Under the pieces are notes generated by a model, which saw only the letters and a program-made list of their open reading frames with translations, searched no databases and was not told the origin of the DNA. Shown in pieces: positions 1 to 9,846 of a stretch of 64,000 bases of DNA (its first letter is position 1; the number at the start of each line of letters is the position of its first letter). The stretch is from Armigeres subalbatus. Its lineage: Eukaryota; Arthropoda; Insecta; Diptera; Culicidae. The stretch lies in assembly GCF_024139115.2 (NCBI RefSeq), contig NC_085140.1, positions 426,211,781 to 426,275,780 of the forward strand. Direction: 5' to 3'. Both the position numbers and the translations under genes were made by a program.

Positions 1-186
1 AATTTTAGTTTTTCACAATTTGCACAACCTTACGCGTAATTCGCATGAGGAAATATCATATATAAACCCGTCGGAAACTATAATGAACGTTTCGGCTGAA
101 GGAATGAAGGAAATCTATCCAGCCGTTTCCGAGTTATGCGGATACGAACACAGACCATTTCATTTTAATTATATAGATAGATAGAA
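1..186 (+). repeat. Dispersed ~240-bp repeat, 5'-truncated by window edge
   Basis: This is the 3' part of a short interspersed repeat. Near-identical 3' parts (ATGCGGATACGAACACAGACC followed by a TA-rich tail) occur at 45797-46031 and 46475-46735, and inverted at 24047-24283. Full copies start with GTCGACCCGGCAGACG. There is no coding capacity. The uniform 3' end and TATATA/ATAGATAG tail suggest a SINE or the 3' end of a LINE, but the parent element is not identifiable here. Confidence 0.7.
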
Positions 187-960
187 TTCTTCTTTGGACT
201 TTCAAAGGAATATCTGGAGGAATTTCCCAAGAATTTTCTGGTTTTATTTTTCGAGTAATTTATTGAGGATTTTCCAAAGAATTCCCTGGAGGAAAATCCG
301 AAAGAATCCTTGGATGAATGTCCAAAGAAATTCTTGAGGAAATTTAAGAATTTCGAAAATTCCGTTATAAAATCCTTTAGAAATTCCTTTTGTAATTCGT
401 TCGGATATTCTTATAGTTTCTTTCTAAAATTTCTGGGAATTAATGAAATTATTTTTGAATGAATACTTGTAGGAATTTCTGAAAATATTACAAAAGGATT
501 TTTTGGAATATTTCCCTTAAGAATTCTTAGAGAATTTCTGAATAAATTTCCGAAAGAACTCCTTACGAAACTTGGTTTTGCTAAAATAAAATTCCGAAGA
601 AATCTTTCAGAAGTTAGTGCAATTCAATAGAATCACCTTTAGGAGCTACCGAAGAAATTTCATTTTGGATGATGTTTTAAAAGAAGTCCTGTTGAAATTT
701 TAAAATGAATTCCTGGAATAATTTTTAATGTAATACCTAGAGGATTTTCGAAGGAATTCCTAAAAAAAAATTAAAAGATGTTATTTGAGGCATTTACAAA
801 AAAAATGTCTGGAAGACTTTCCAAAGAATTTCTGGATAAATTTATGAAATAACACCAGGATGAATATTCATTTAAAGATGTTATTCGAGGAATTTCTGGA
901 TGAACTCCTGAATCAAATTGGAAGGATGAATTGTATTCTCGATATTTTGGGGGATTTTTT
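187..960. repeat. Degenerate GGAATTTC/GGAATTCC-type low-complexity repeat
   Basis: The stretch is built from diverged short units around GGAATTTCTGAA and GGAATTCCT, with no ORF. Weaker blocks of the same texture occur at 14740-14820 and 18620-18880. It is probably an old, decayed tandem repeat. No gene is seen. Confidence 0.5.
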
Positions 961-1348
961 TGGTTTGCTATCTTAATATCAGTGTCAAAATAGGGTTTTG
1001 TTTAACTTCTGTACTGGCCAAATTATGATTGAACTAACCACAACTCTGGCATCTCCAGTGGTAATTTGCAAGGATCCACTATAGTGACTGATTGTCATTG
1101 TAACATTTCCGCCTTTTCTCGGGATTGTTCCCATGTAGGGTCGATATTCAAGAATGCTCAAACCTATTAGCACTAAACAGCCAAGTAATCAGCCTAATAA
1201 TGTGAAATGTTCTGAAAAATAAGAAGTCCATAATATTAAACTGATTCTATGTTGAATCAATAAATAACAGTTCAATAAATAAAATGCGAAAATGGTAGTC
1301 TGAAACTGTAAGGTCGTCTTCAGTGTCTCGTACTTGACTCGACTTGAG
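961..1348. other. Unassigned AT-rich stretch
   Basis: I see no convincing gene, RNA or repeat boundary here. A 62-codon minus-strand open frame (985-1173) lacks any recognisable domain. It may belong to the same retroelement relic as the adjacent copia gag fragment, but that is a guess. Confidence 0.3.
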
Positions 1349-1582
1349 TCAAGACTCGAAACTCGTTTTATGACAGTGAAATGCAGTATGTTTTTCTTCA
1401 TAATTGTGCATTTGATCCGAACGCTTCGATTCATCACTAAGCAACCTGTTCTTCATCACCTCGTATGTTAGTTCATCTTCCGGCAGATTTTCAAGGGCGG
1501 TCATAAGGTGGTCCAACGACTTCGGAAGCGTTAAGCTGAGGGCTGCACAAATATCGATTTCTTCAAGATTTAAACCGGCCAC
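1349..1582 (-). pseudogene. Ty1/copia Gag fragment
   Basis: A 77-residue frame contains SLDHLMTALENLPEDEL followed by LTYEVMKNRLLSDESKR. This matches the conserved centre of the copia-type Gag (UBN2-like) region, where a TALEN..P.D.LT.E.V..RLL.EE pattern is typical. Only this short internal piece survives: no protease, integrase or reverse transcriptase follows on the minus strand, and no LTRs are visible. The adjacent SINE at 1624 lies just beyond its N-terminal side. The family assignment rests on motif resemblance alone. Confidence 0.6.
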
Positions 1583-1623
1583 TCGGAGTTGCCGAATGGA
1601 TATTTATAATTTTAATAAAGGCA

Positions 1624-1889
1624 ACTTAGCCGTGCGGTAAGACGTGCGGCTACAAAGCAAGACCATGCTGAGGGTTCGGGTTCGATTCCCGGTGCTGGTC
1701 TAGTAAATTTCTCGACTTCCCTGTGCATAAAAGTAACATCGTGTTAGCCTCATGATATACGAATGCAAAAATGGTAACTTGGCTTAGAAATCTCGCAGTT
1801 AATAACTGTGGAAGTGCTTGATGAACACTAAGCTGCGAGGTGGCTCTGTCCCAGTGTGGGGATGTAATGCCAATAAGAAGAAGAAGAAA
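1624..1889 (+). mobile_element. Feilai-type tRNA-derived SINE
   Basis: The 5' head is tRNA-like, with an A-box-like TAGCCGTGCGGTAAG and a clear B box, GGTTCGATTCC (about 1679-1689). The conserved body follows (CTTCCCTGTGCATAAAAGTA, CTCGCAGTTAATAACTGTGG, CTGTCCCAGTGTGGGGATG) and the 3' end is an AAG microsatellite. The same body recurs at 58667-58909 and, decayed, at 53723-54195. This is the expected structure of the Aedes Feilai SINE, which would be transcribed by RNA polymerase III and mobilised in trans by a LINE. Confidence 0.85.
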
Positions 1890-2008
1890 GCAACAATTGC
1901 AAACTGGTTGAAAATAACTTGGTTCATTTTTTTTACGGCTTAGTAGGTATTTTGGGATATTCTTGAATTGAAATGTGAATACTCGGAAGGAAACTAGAAA
2001 ATGCTGTG

Positions 2009-2152
2009 TGCCGCAGACGCATGAATCATGAGCTGTATCAAATATACAAAGAAGAAAATATTGTGAATATAAAATACGGCAGACTACAGTGGGCTGGTCA
2101 CTTAGTGCGAATTTCGGAAGAAAGAATAGCGAAAACAATACGCCAGGCATAG
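2009..2152 (+). pseudogene. LINE reverse-transcriptase C-terminal fragment
   Basis: The 48-codon frame ends at TAG 2150-2152. It reads CRRRMNHELYQIYKEE and then YGRLQWAGHLVRISEER, the typical C-terminal part of RTE/CR1-type LINE ORF2 (R.NSELY.L..., LRWAGHV.RM). A weak echo (GRLRWAG) occurs at 59640-59665. No upstream RT domain is present, so this is a truncated relic. Confidence 0.6.
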
Positions 2153-2292
2153 GTATATTGACGCTGTAGCCAACCAGGTATTCGGGTATCTTGATTTAAA
2201 ATATAGATTCTTTTAAAATTTCTTAGCTAAAAACTTCAAATCACGGGTACTTATTCAAAAGGACGTATGTGATTTTGTAAACAAAGATTCAG

Positions 2293-2421
2293 ACGTCGAT
2301 TTGTCCGAACTGATTGCCCTCCCACGCAAACCATCACCATAGACAGATAGAGGGAGGCTTCGGCTACCTGTTGGTGGTGTTGGTTTGCATGGGAGTGCTA
2401 TCAGATCGGACAAATCGACGT
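2293..2421. mobile_element. Inverted-repeat element (small MITE/fold-back)
   Basis: The ends are inverted: ACGTCGATTTGTCCGAACTG on the left pairs with CAGATCGGACAAATCGACGT on the right. Homology of the arms continues through the CCC(A/T)(C/T)GCAAACCA motif, leaving a short central loop. Both strands are open in places but encode nothing recognisable. No clear target-site duplication was found. Confidence 0.6.
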
Positions 2422-2999
2422 TTGTATAGTTCATCTTCGAAATCTAGATTTCTCGAGATTCTTCCTAGGGATGTTTTGAAAATTTGGTCCAGAGGTGTAG
2501 AATTACCACATGAATCGATCCCTGTAGTTACTTGGTTTTGATGGACATTTTTATTTTATAATAATAGTCTACCGGGCACCGTGTCAGGGCCTTTTCCTAC
2601 AAGATGGTTGATTTCTTATTGTGTGACTTTTCTTTTGTAACAAATTGGTAATAAGCCGCAATTTTTGACGTAAACTACGTCTAAGGGGAAGACTCAGATA
2701 CAGGGTGTAAAACCGAAATTTCCAAATTCGAGACCGTCACGAAATTAGGATAGATTTCAAACGCTAATAGCGTCTTTATCTTTCGATGGATTTTCGACAT
2801 TTGCTTATCAATCGATTCAGAAACTCTCCAGCAATTTGCCTATTATATTGATACTATTGATTATCAACGTTAAACTATTGAAAATGTTGTTTCTTTCCAA
2901 ACCGGGTGAAAAATTCAATTCCGTTCATAATTCCCCAACACGGACATCAGATTGCAGTAAGGTACGGGCCTTTTAATCCACTGCTTCGTTTTCCCTGTG

Positions 3000-3007
3000 T
3001 ATAAAAA
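3000..3007 (+). promoter_or_regulatory. TATA box of repeat copy A
   Basis: The sequence TATAAAAAGCCCCGTGTTTCGCG is shared with copy B (5192-5200), and TATAAATAGCC occurs in copy C (19130-19138), each embedded in the same flanks. Conservation of the TATA core among diverged copies suggests it functioned as a promoter of the repeat. Confidence 0.5.
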
Positions 3008-3250
3008 GCCCCGTGTTTCGCGTGCGCGCGTCATTTTCATTCTGGATGTCACGGCGAGCGGACCAGGGCGTCCATGAATTTTTTTCGGTCGGTGGTGGTG
3101 GCGGTCGTGGAAGCAGCAGCACATCATTTTCATCCGTGTCCCATCTTCGGCGGATCTGGCAATCGACGGCGTTCGTTGAGCCGAATCATCGGATGGCGGT
3201 CGCGCAGCCCAGTGGCTGCTGTTAATAAGGAACATAAGTGGCAATTAATC

Positions 3251-3266
3251 GGTTCTTTTCAGGACC
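3251..3266 (+). promoter_or_regulatory. Histone-type 3' stem-loop (copy A)
   Basis: GGTTCTTTTCAGGACC folds as a six-pair stem (one G.U pair) with loop TTTC, followed by ATCA. Replication-dependent histone mRNAs end in GGYYCTTTTCAGRRCC followed by ACC(A/C). A purine-rich stretch follows (GGGAGGAATGTTAAG), which could act as a histone downstream element. The structure is seen directly; its function is inferred. Confidence 0.55.
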
Positions 3267-3756
3267 ATCATTATATTTGGGAGGAATGTTAAGTTGAAAT
3301 AAATTTCCTAAAGTGCAAGTGGAAAATTCTTCGGTGAAATTTTCTAGCGTAATTCGGAGTTGTATGATTTTAGTGATTGAGAATGTTGATATTAGACGAA
3401 CTTTCTTCATAGAACAAAGCATAATTGTTTGGCACCGGTAGCGAAATCATAGCGTTAGTGCCGGTCCGATCGTAAGCTGTCATCGGAAGATTGCTACAGC
3501 AATTTATTCACTAATGTGGCGTTTGCAACGATTTGGATGTTGTCGGCACAAAATGAAATTTTCCCGCGAGACTCTAATTTTGTATTTTTCCTGTTGATTG
3601 AAAAAGAAATCGGTTCCGAGATGAACTTTATTCAAAGCGCAACGCTAACGTCGGTAGTTGAATCCCAAGCAAGTATCGGAAGGAGACCATGCAAACAATT
3701 GATTCGCATTATGACTGAAAAAAATGTATGGCGTCAGTATTGATGTTTGCTACAGA

Positions 3757-3960
3757 TTTTTCGACGTAAACTTCGTCTAAGGGAAGACTCAGATACATGG
3801 TTTAAAACGGAAATTTCCAAATTCGAGACTGTCACAAAAATTAGGATAGATTTCAAACGCTAATAGCGTCTTTATCTTATTTTCGACATTTGCTTATCAA
3901 TCGATTCGGAAACCCTTCAGCAATTTTCCAATTCTATTGATACTATTGATTATCATGAAT
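3757..3960 (+). repeat. Truncated copy of the composite repeat (5' part)
   Basis: TTTTCGACGTAAACTTCGTC and the following 200 bp match 2663-2870 and 4845-5045 with scattered substitutions. The match then stops at about 3955, before the TATA region, so this is a truncated or interrupted copy. Confidence 0.65.
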
Positions 3961-4170
3961 GCTTAATTTTTTTTTCTACAACAAATATGATTTTGAAAAA
4001 GTATCACCGGCGCGTTCTTACTCGAAATCTACATGCTGATACATTTACAGTTACATCAAACAACTGAAAACCGAAATACGCCACTACAAAATTACGAGGT
4101 GACAATGTTAGAAAGAGACAAAAGATAGGAAAAATAACACGGTGTGTAGTGCCTCCCCGAGTCACCTTAA

Positions 4171-4335
4171 GGGAAGATCCTTTAATTACGTAACGCAAAA
4201 ATTGGGCATTTTCAACCCCCCCTCCCCCCTATGTTACACTTTTTGTATGAAGCATCTAAAAATTATGTATGGGTCGTCACATTTCGACCAACCCCCCCCC
4301 CCGCTCTAAGCGTTACGTAATTTGTGAACGCTCCC
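4171..4335. mobile_element. MITE with AAATTACGTAACGC inverted ends
   Basis: The left end GGGAAGATCCTTTAATTACG with TAACGC pairs with the right end GCGTTACGTAATTTGTGAAC followed by GCTCCC. The interior has homopolymeric C runs and TACACTTTTTGTATGAAG. The same family is seen at 63137-63301 (nested in a LINE) and as a fragment at 15343-15430. It is non-coding, about 165 bp long, and probably mobilised by a DNA transposase encoded elsewhere. Confidence 0.7.
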
Positions 4336-4584
4336 AAGAGCCACTTTCATTGATGGTAGCCGATCGTTAGTACTTCATATCAAATATCATCTCATATCAT
4401 AGCATATCAAAGAAAGTTGTGGCCAAATTTCATAAAATTTGGTCAACAAAAACCCCCCTGACAATAATAGAACAAAACCTGCCAAAGCCGTCATTCCTCC
4501 TACATCATACAAGAAAGTTTTAACTGAGCGCTGCTAATGTTAATGACGACGACCGCGCGACCCACACCATCGCGGTACCACGGT

Positions 4585-4816
4585 CTGCTCTCCGCGACAT
4601 CTCGAACGAAATGACTCGCGCGCGCGGAAGAGCTGCTTTCTTGTAATCAATAAAGTTGAACCTGTAGCCACGCCCCTTTGGGGGGTGTGTGACGGTTACA
4701 CAATATTTGCAGTCATACCGGACAACAAAGAGGCGGGACTAATGAGCCATCTTTATTGATTATAAGAAAACTGCTCTACCGCGCGCGCGTGGCCCATTCC
4801 AGTTCGAGACAGCAGC
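4585..4816. mobile_element. GC-rich fold-back element, copy 1
   Basis: Long inverted arms include CGCGCGCGCGGAAGAGCTGC then TTTCTTGTAATCAATAAAG on the left and CTTTATTGATTATAAGAAAA then CTGCTCTACCGCGCGCGCG on the right. A conserved centre of about 90 bp (GTCATACCGGACAACAAAGA, GGCGGGACTAATG) separates them. Copies 2 (6133-6709) and 3 (19949-20129) share both arms and centre. No ORF is present. All three sit next to copies of the histone-hairpin repeat. Confidence 0.7.
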
Positions 4817-4844
4817 ACGTACGGACGTGTTTTTTGTTCGTGTA

Positions 4845-5800
4845 TTTTGACGTTTACTACGTCTAAGGGGAAGCCTCGGATACAGGGTGCAAAACAAAAA
4901 TTTCCAAATTGGGGACCGTCACGAAATCATGTAAGATTTCAAACGGTAATGGCGACTTTATCTTTCGACGGATTTTCGAGATTTTGTTATTAATAGATTC
5001 GGAAACTTTCCACCAATTTGCTAATTGTATTAAAACTATTAATTATCAACGGCAAACTATTGAAAATGTTATTTCTTTCCAAACCGGGTGAAAAATTCAA
5101 AAATAACCAATCTCGTTCATAAATCCCCAACACGGACATCAGATTGCAGTAAGATACGGGCCTTTTGATCCACTGCTTCGTTTTTCCTGTGTATAAAAAG
5201 CCCCGTGTTTCGCGTCCAAGCGGACCAAGGCGTCCAGAAGCGGTCCTAGCGACAACGGCTGTGTTGGTGCGGATGAAAATTTTTCGTTCGATAGTGGTGG
5301 CGGTCGTGGCAACAGCAGTACATCTTTACATCCGTGTTACAAGCAGCATTTTTGGATCTGGCAATTACCGGCGTGCGTAGAGCCGAATCATCAGATGGCT
5401 GTCGCGCAGTCCAGTAGTTATTGTTGGTGAGGCACATAATTGGGAATGAATCGGATCTTTTCAGAACCACCATTATGTTTGGGAGGAAGGTTAAGTTGAA
5501 ATAATTTGTCTATAGTGTAACCGCTAGGAACTAGAAAATTTTTCAGTGAAATATTCTAGCGTGATTCTGAGCTCAATTATATGATGATTGTCTAGCACTT
5601 AACTACTCTTCTCGTGTGGATTTAATTTTGAACAATGATTCAGTGATTGATAAGTGATTGAGAAAGTTGATATAAGACGAACTTTTTTCATAGAACAAAG
5701 CATAATTGTTTGGTATCGGTAGCGGAATCATAGCATTACTGCCGGTCCGAGCGCGCGTCAGAAGGAGAAGCAGCAAATATGTATTCGCATGGATGGAAAT
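4845..5800 (+). repeat. Composite repeat copy B (promoter plus histone-type hairpin)
   Basis: This copy aligns with copy A from TTTTGACGTTTACTACGTCT through AACCAATCTCGTTCATAAAT (a CCAAT box at about 5109), TATAAAAAG at 5192-5200, the hairpin at 5453-5468 and the trailing block TAAGTTGAAATAA...CATAGAACAAAGC. The segment between TATA and hairpin is about 260 bp and has no conserved reading frame compared with copies A and C, which argues against a protein product. Confidence 0.6.
5453..5468 (+). promoter_or_regulatory. Histone-type 3' stem-loop (copy B)
   Basis: GGATCTTTTCAGAACC followed by ACCA keeps the TTTC loop and five of six stem pairs (A-A mismatch at pair 3). The 3' flank ACCA is as in canonical histone messages, and a purine-rich GGGAGGAAGGTTAAG follows. 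Confidence 0.55.
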
Positions 5801-6132
5801 AAAACCTTAAACAAGTAGCAGGCTACCTACTAGAATTATAATCTTGATGGAAAATTTCACTTGACTGTTACTGCTATCCACGCGAATAATTATCGGCAGC
5901 GTCTTTTTATAACGCGCGCTTGTGATTCTGCTACCGATAGAAAACAATCTGCCATCACCGCAAGCAATTAAGTTTTACTTTGAACAAAATTCATCTCGCC
6001 TCAAGTTGTGACTTAAGAGCTACTTTCTCTGATTGTAGCCAATCATTAGTACTTCAGACAAGAAAATTTAATCTGAGCGCGAACGACCGCATGAACCACA
6101 CCATTGATGAGAATGAAATTTCCGGTAGCAGC

Positions 6133-6709
6133 TCCGCCGAAGCCGATGGTGGGACTACGATCTGCTTTTCGCGACACCTCGAACGAAATGGCTCGCGCGC
6201 GCGGAAGAGCTGCTTTCTTGTAATCAATAAAGTTAAACCTGTAGTCACTCCCCTTTAGTAAGTGTGTGACGGGTACACAATATTTGCAGTCATACCGGAC
6301 AACAAAGAGGCGGGACTAATGGGCCATCTTTATTGATTATAAGAAAACTGCTTTCCCCCGCGCGTGTGGCATTTCATTTGAAATATCGCGGAGAGCGGTC
6401 CCAGCATCGGTAGAGATGTCGCAAATTAATCGATTTCTTCGATTAATCGATTATTTGATGTGATAATCCCAACGATTAATCAATTCAATAATCGACAAGA
6501 ATCGAGAGTAATCGATTAATCGGGATCTTACGACAACTATTAGATTTCAATTACTTCAATTAATCGATTCATCGTTATAATAATCGATTAATTTGATTTG
6601 ATTACTACTCAACGATGAATCGATTCAATAATCGTCAAGAATCGAGAGTAATCGATTAGTTACTAATCGATTAATCGAGATTTTACGACATCTCTAAGCA
6701 TCGGCGGAG
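6133..6709. mobile_element. GC-rich fold-back element, copy 2 (interrupted)
   Basis: The left arm begins CCGCCGAAGCCGATGGTGGG and the right arm ends with CGGTCCCAGCATCGG. The right end is split by a MITE at 6411-6696 and resumes with AGCATCGGCGGA. Arms and centre match copies 1 and 3. This copy shows the longest arms and therefore gives the best view of the family's true ends. Confidence 0.7.
6411..6696. mobile_element. hAT-like MITE with 8-bp target duplication
   Basis: Terminal inverted repeats TAGAGATGTCG / CGACATCTCTA are perfect over 11 bp. The element is flanked by AGCATCGG at 6403-6410 and 6697-6704. An 8-bp duplication with a TAGAG end is the hAT superfamily signature. The interior is rich in ATCGATTAATCG palindromes and has no ORF, so the element is non-autonomous. 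It lies inside fold-back copy 2, so it is younger than that insertion. Confidence 0.85.
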
Positions 6710-7215
6710 TTGCTGAACAAATTTTATTCCAAATACATATGGGATATTGGAAAAATCGGTTCTTCTCAGGGCTTCCATTCTATACAAAGGAAGATTGAGG
6801 CGAGGCGAACTTTTTTCGCAAATTATCCGCTTGGAGACGCCATAAAGTTGCCTGGCGTCCGTAGCAGAATCACGAGCGCGCGTCGGAGGGAGATGCTACA
6901 AATATGTATTCGCATGGTTGGCTTCAGTGGCAGTCAAGTTTAATTCTTTCAAGATTCTTATTTGGTTTTGTTATTCCAGCCTATGGCGTGGGTCGTGTGG
7001 TCGTTAGTGATTCAAAATATGCATTATTGGGAATTAATCAATTCTTCTCATGGACACCATTTTAAACATAGGAAGATTGAGGCGAGACGAATTTGTTCAA
7101 AGTACGACGTCGTAGCAGAATTACGTTGCCGTTCGTAGCAGAATAACAAGCTCCTGCAAATATGTATTCTTGCACTGGCACTAGATTCTTCATTTCACCA
7201 AACTGTTTTACGTAG
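6710..7215 (+). repeat. Two decayed histone-hairpin repeat modules
   Basis: Two related modules of about 220-290 bp each contain GTAGCAGAAT...GCGCGTCGGAGGGAGATGC, AAATATGTATTC and a hairpin remnant followed by GGAAGATTGAGGCGAG. The hairpins are GGTTCTTCTCAGGGCT at 6758-6773 and AATTCTTCTCATGGAC at 7040-7055; the second no longer pairs well. Similar modules occur at 19440-19870. The segment ends in TTTTACGTAGTTTACGTCGG, an inverted version of the family's start motif. Confidence 0.5.
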
Positions 7216-7277
7216 TTTACGTCGGGCGGTAGTGTCTTGTACACAACCCTTATGATTTTTTTTCATCAAAAATATAT

Positions 7278-7283
7278 TTTATT
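7278..7283 (-). terminator. Poly(A) signal of the zinc-finger gene
   Basis: On the minus strand this reads AATAAA, 36 nt downstream of the stop codon at 7319-7321. A T-rich region (minus-strand A-rich) follows. Confidence 0.6.
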
Positions 7284-7318
7284 GTCAACATTTCATCTTC
7301 ATAATACAAAAGTAAATA

Positions 7319-9846
7319 TCAGTCGTCATCAATTGTAAACGGTTCAACTTTAATCTCTTCAACTTCAAAAATCTCTTCCTCTTCGTCCGCCGACGAATCC
7401 TTTACTTCCACCACATCGTGCGTCTTCAAATGCTTCTTCAGCGAGGTAAGCGAAGGATGGATCAGCTGGTTGCAGATAGTACATGCCACCTTCTGGATTG
7501 GGCTCTTCCGTTCATCTTTAACAGTGGGTTCGGTTCCGACATAATCGTAATCATCTGGTAGTTCATCTTCGCAATTCGAAGATTCGAATTCATCTTCGAA
7601 ATTCGATGATTCAAATTCATCTTTCACTGGCGATGGTGCCACAGCACTTTGCGACTCGATTTTAAATTGTTGCATTGGCTTCCATTCAAAACTAGGTTTT
7701 TGTTTCTGCAAGATTGTCTGGTGCTTCCTCATCTCCGCCCGCGAAATTTGACGCCTATGAACTGGGATATGCTTCTCCATGTCTCGGCTAAAATTGGAGA
7801 ATTTGCGTTATCATTTATGGAAAAATAAAAAAAAATGAACAGTTACCGCGTGACGAAAGCCTTATCGCAAAAGGGACACTTCTGTTTCTTAGGTCCATGA
7901 ACCATTCTTCGGTGATCCCATAGTTTTCTTTTTATGTCGAAAACTTTACCACATTCACCGCATTTAATATCATATTTTATGTCTTCACTAGTTGTAGAAC
8001 CATTTTCGTGTACATCACCTCTAATTGGCATATTTTGTTTGCTCAGTCCGAAACCGTCCATAGGATTTGATGCTCTTTTAGCCAATACAGTTGCGTTGAA
8101 GCTCGTTTTTGTGGGGCGTGCATTACTATGACTCGCTAAATGTTTTTCCAAACCCAGACTGTAAACAGAAATTTGTGGATGTTTCAATCACATGGTAATG
8201 GATGAGTTGTGATAATTCTTACCGTTGTACGAACGATTTAGGACAAAGGGAGCAAACATGTTTTTTTGGTCCATGAACCAGTCTCCGATGGTCCCACAGT
8301 TGCTTCTTAGTTGCGAAAAATTTAAGGCACACTTCGCATTGAAGTCGATTTGCAGGATCAACTTTGACTGGGGGCTTCAAGTCATAAAGGTTTTGTTCAT
8401 TATGGGTTGTCATATGTGCTTCTAAACGTGAACTGCAATCAAGATTAAATTTCATTAGTTAGACAATAGACATTAGATTGATGTAGCTTCAGAATAAAAA
8501 CTTATATGACAAATATGTGCTCTAAGTTCTCCAAATTGTTCTGGAGTATTAATGAATTCTCGCTTTACTTTTCAAAAGGACCTAAGTAACATTTTTTTCA
8601 TGAATTAATTTGAACAGCGCAATCAACAGAACAACATGAAAGCTATTGATTGCAGTATTCAAATTAATTCACGAAAAAAATGTTACTTAGGACCTTTTGA
8701 AAAGTTAAGCGAGAATTTGTTCATCAACCACGTCAACCACGCCTGGTATTAAACCGATAGCAACCCATCATGTCTATGCAAGTCCCTAGCTAGAGAGTGC
8801 CTGCATTATACAAGTGGCGCAATACTACTACCTTTAAGAACCTTAAGAACAATCGATTTGACATCAAACACGCTGCCTGTTCCACTTTTGACACTGCGTC
8901 TCTTTGTTATTAATCAAACCTTGTACCTAGAGCCAATGAACATGCTGGGTTGCTAAATTGATGCACAAAAGCACGAATGTACCATGCGCCTCCATATCTT
9001 TATACTTTCTGGATGGAATTTAGTATTTTAACTTCTATGAACATGAAACATGCAAATGACCTCAACGTCGAGGGAAATTCTCAAGCGAGGGGGGGTTCGT
9101 TGAGATCAATTAAACTCGAAATTTTCCCAATCAATCAACTCGCGCAATCGCGTAAAACTAATTTTCCTATAGAATTATGTGTGCTTATTGCTTTAGTAGC
9201 TTTCATGCAGGGATACCACTCTAATTACGTAAGAGATTTGTCTCGTCTTCCCAAGATTAAGGTTGTCTCGAACAAATTTATGTTTGGTTCTTGTATGGAC
9301 ATGGTTTTGGCATTTTCATCATAAATTGATCCGATCATAGATCATGTGCAAATTTACTTACGGTTTGAAGAAAGATTTGTCGCAAATGGAACACTCATAA
9401 TTCTTTGGACCGTGAACCAGCCTCTTATGATCATTCAACTTCTTCCGAGTTTGGAATGTTTGAAGGCACACATCGCATAGGATTGATTGATCTTCAGTTT
9501 TTATTCGATTCTTGGATGCTTCTTTGCGAAGAATGTCCTGAGCTTCTTGGCACGATCGCTGAAAATCGCTGAATTCCTTCAAACGCGCGCTACACATTAC
9601 GCAAATCAGTTTACTAACTTCGTCGGTCGTGGAGACCTGAGATGGGTAAACAATAAGGGAAAATAGTTGTGCTACATGTGGAGACCAAGTCCCGTTACTT
9701 ACCTCGATCGAAAGGTACTCCGATATCCATTTAGGTAATTCATCTTGTTCAAATATATTTTCTAAATATTTGTCACTTAAGCACAATCTACAAACTTTGT
9801 TGAAGTCTTTAACGGTAGTAGCTACTGAAATGGCTTTCGAACCCAT
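7319..9846 (-). CDS. ZAD-C2H2 zinc-finger protein, five exons, 469 aa
   Basis: Exons in transcription order are 9846-9703, 9636-9362, 8432-8223, 8158-7847 and 7787-7319. They total 1410 nt and keep frame. Introns are 66, 929, 64 and 59 nt, all GT..AG. The N-terminus carries a zinc-finger-associated domain (CRLC near residue 19, then ICVMC about 40 residues on), a dimerisation module of insect transcription factors. C2H2 fingers follow, with linker-like LWDHRRLVHGPKK repeats; three fingers are completed only across exon joins (KSFFKP/SRLEAHMTTH, KSFVQ/RLGLEKHLASH, KAFVTR/RDMEKHIPVH), which strongly supports the splicing. The tail is acidic, with one last C2H2 finger (CTICNQLIHPSLTSLKKHLK). It is probably a nuclear DNA-binding protein with unknown targets. 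ZAD-C2H2 genes are an expanded insect family, so no orthologue name is given. Confidence 0.9.
8554..8719. mobile_element. MITE/fold-back in intron 2 of the zinc-finger gene
   Basis: Two arms of about 75 bp are inverted: GAATTCTCGCTTTACTTTTC...GGACCTAAGTAACATTTTTT pairs with AAAAAATGTTACTTAGGACC...GAAAAGTTAAGCGAGAATTTG, and both contain AATTAATTTGAA. The element has no coding capacity and sits wholly within the 929-nt intron. Confidence 0.75.

Larger units (their letters stand above)
2663..3480 (+). repeat. Composite repeat copy A with promoter-like and histone-hairpin signals
   Basis: This is the first full copy of a family also seen at 4845-5800 and 19030-19870, with a partial copy at 3757-3960. 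It starts with TTTTGACGTAAACTACGTCT, continues to a TATAAAAA at 3000-3007, and about 250 bp further has a hairpin at 3251-3266 (GGTTCTTTTCAGGACC) like the histone mRNA 3' stem-loop. No ORF that starts after the TATA is conserved between copies. It could be a non-autonomous LTR-like (TRIM) element, or a repeat derived from histone gene flanks. The boundaries are approximate. Confidence 0.6.

Noticed and set aside
3013..3292. Overlapping small ORFs between the TATA and the histone-type hairpin
   Set aside because: They are not conserved in frame or length among repeat copies A, B and C.
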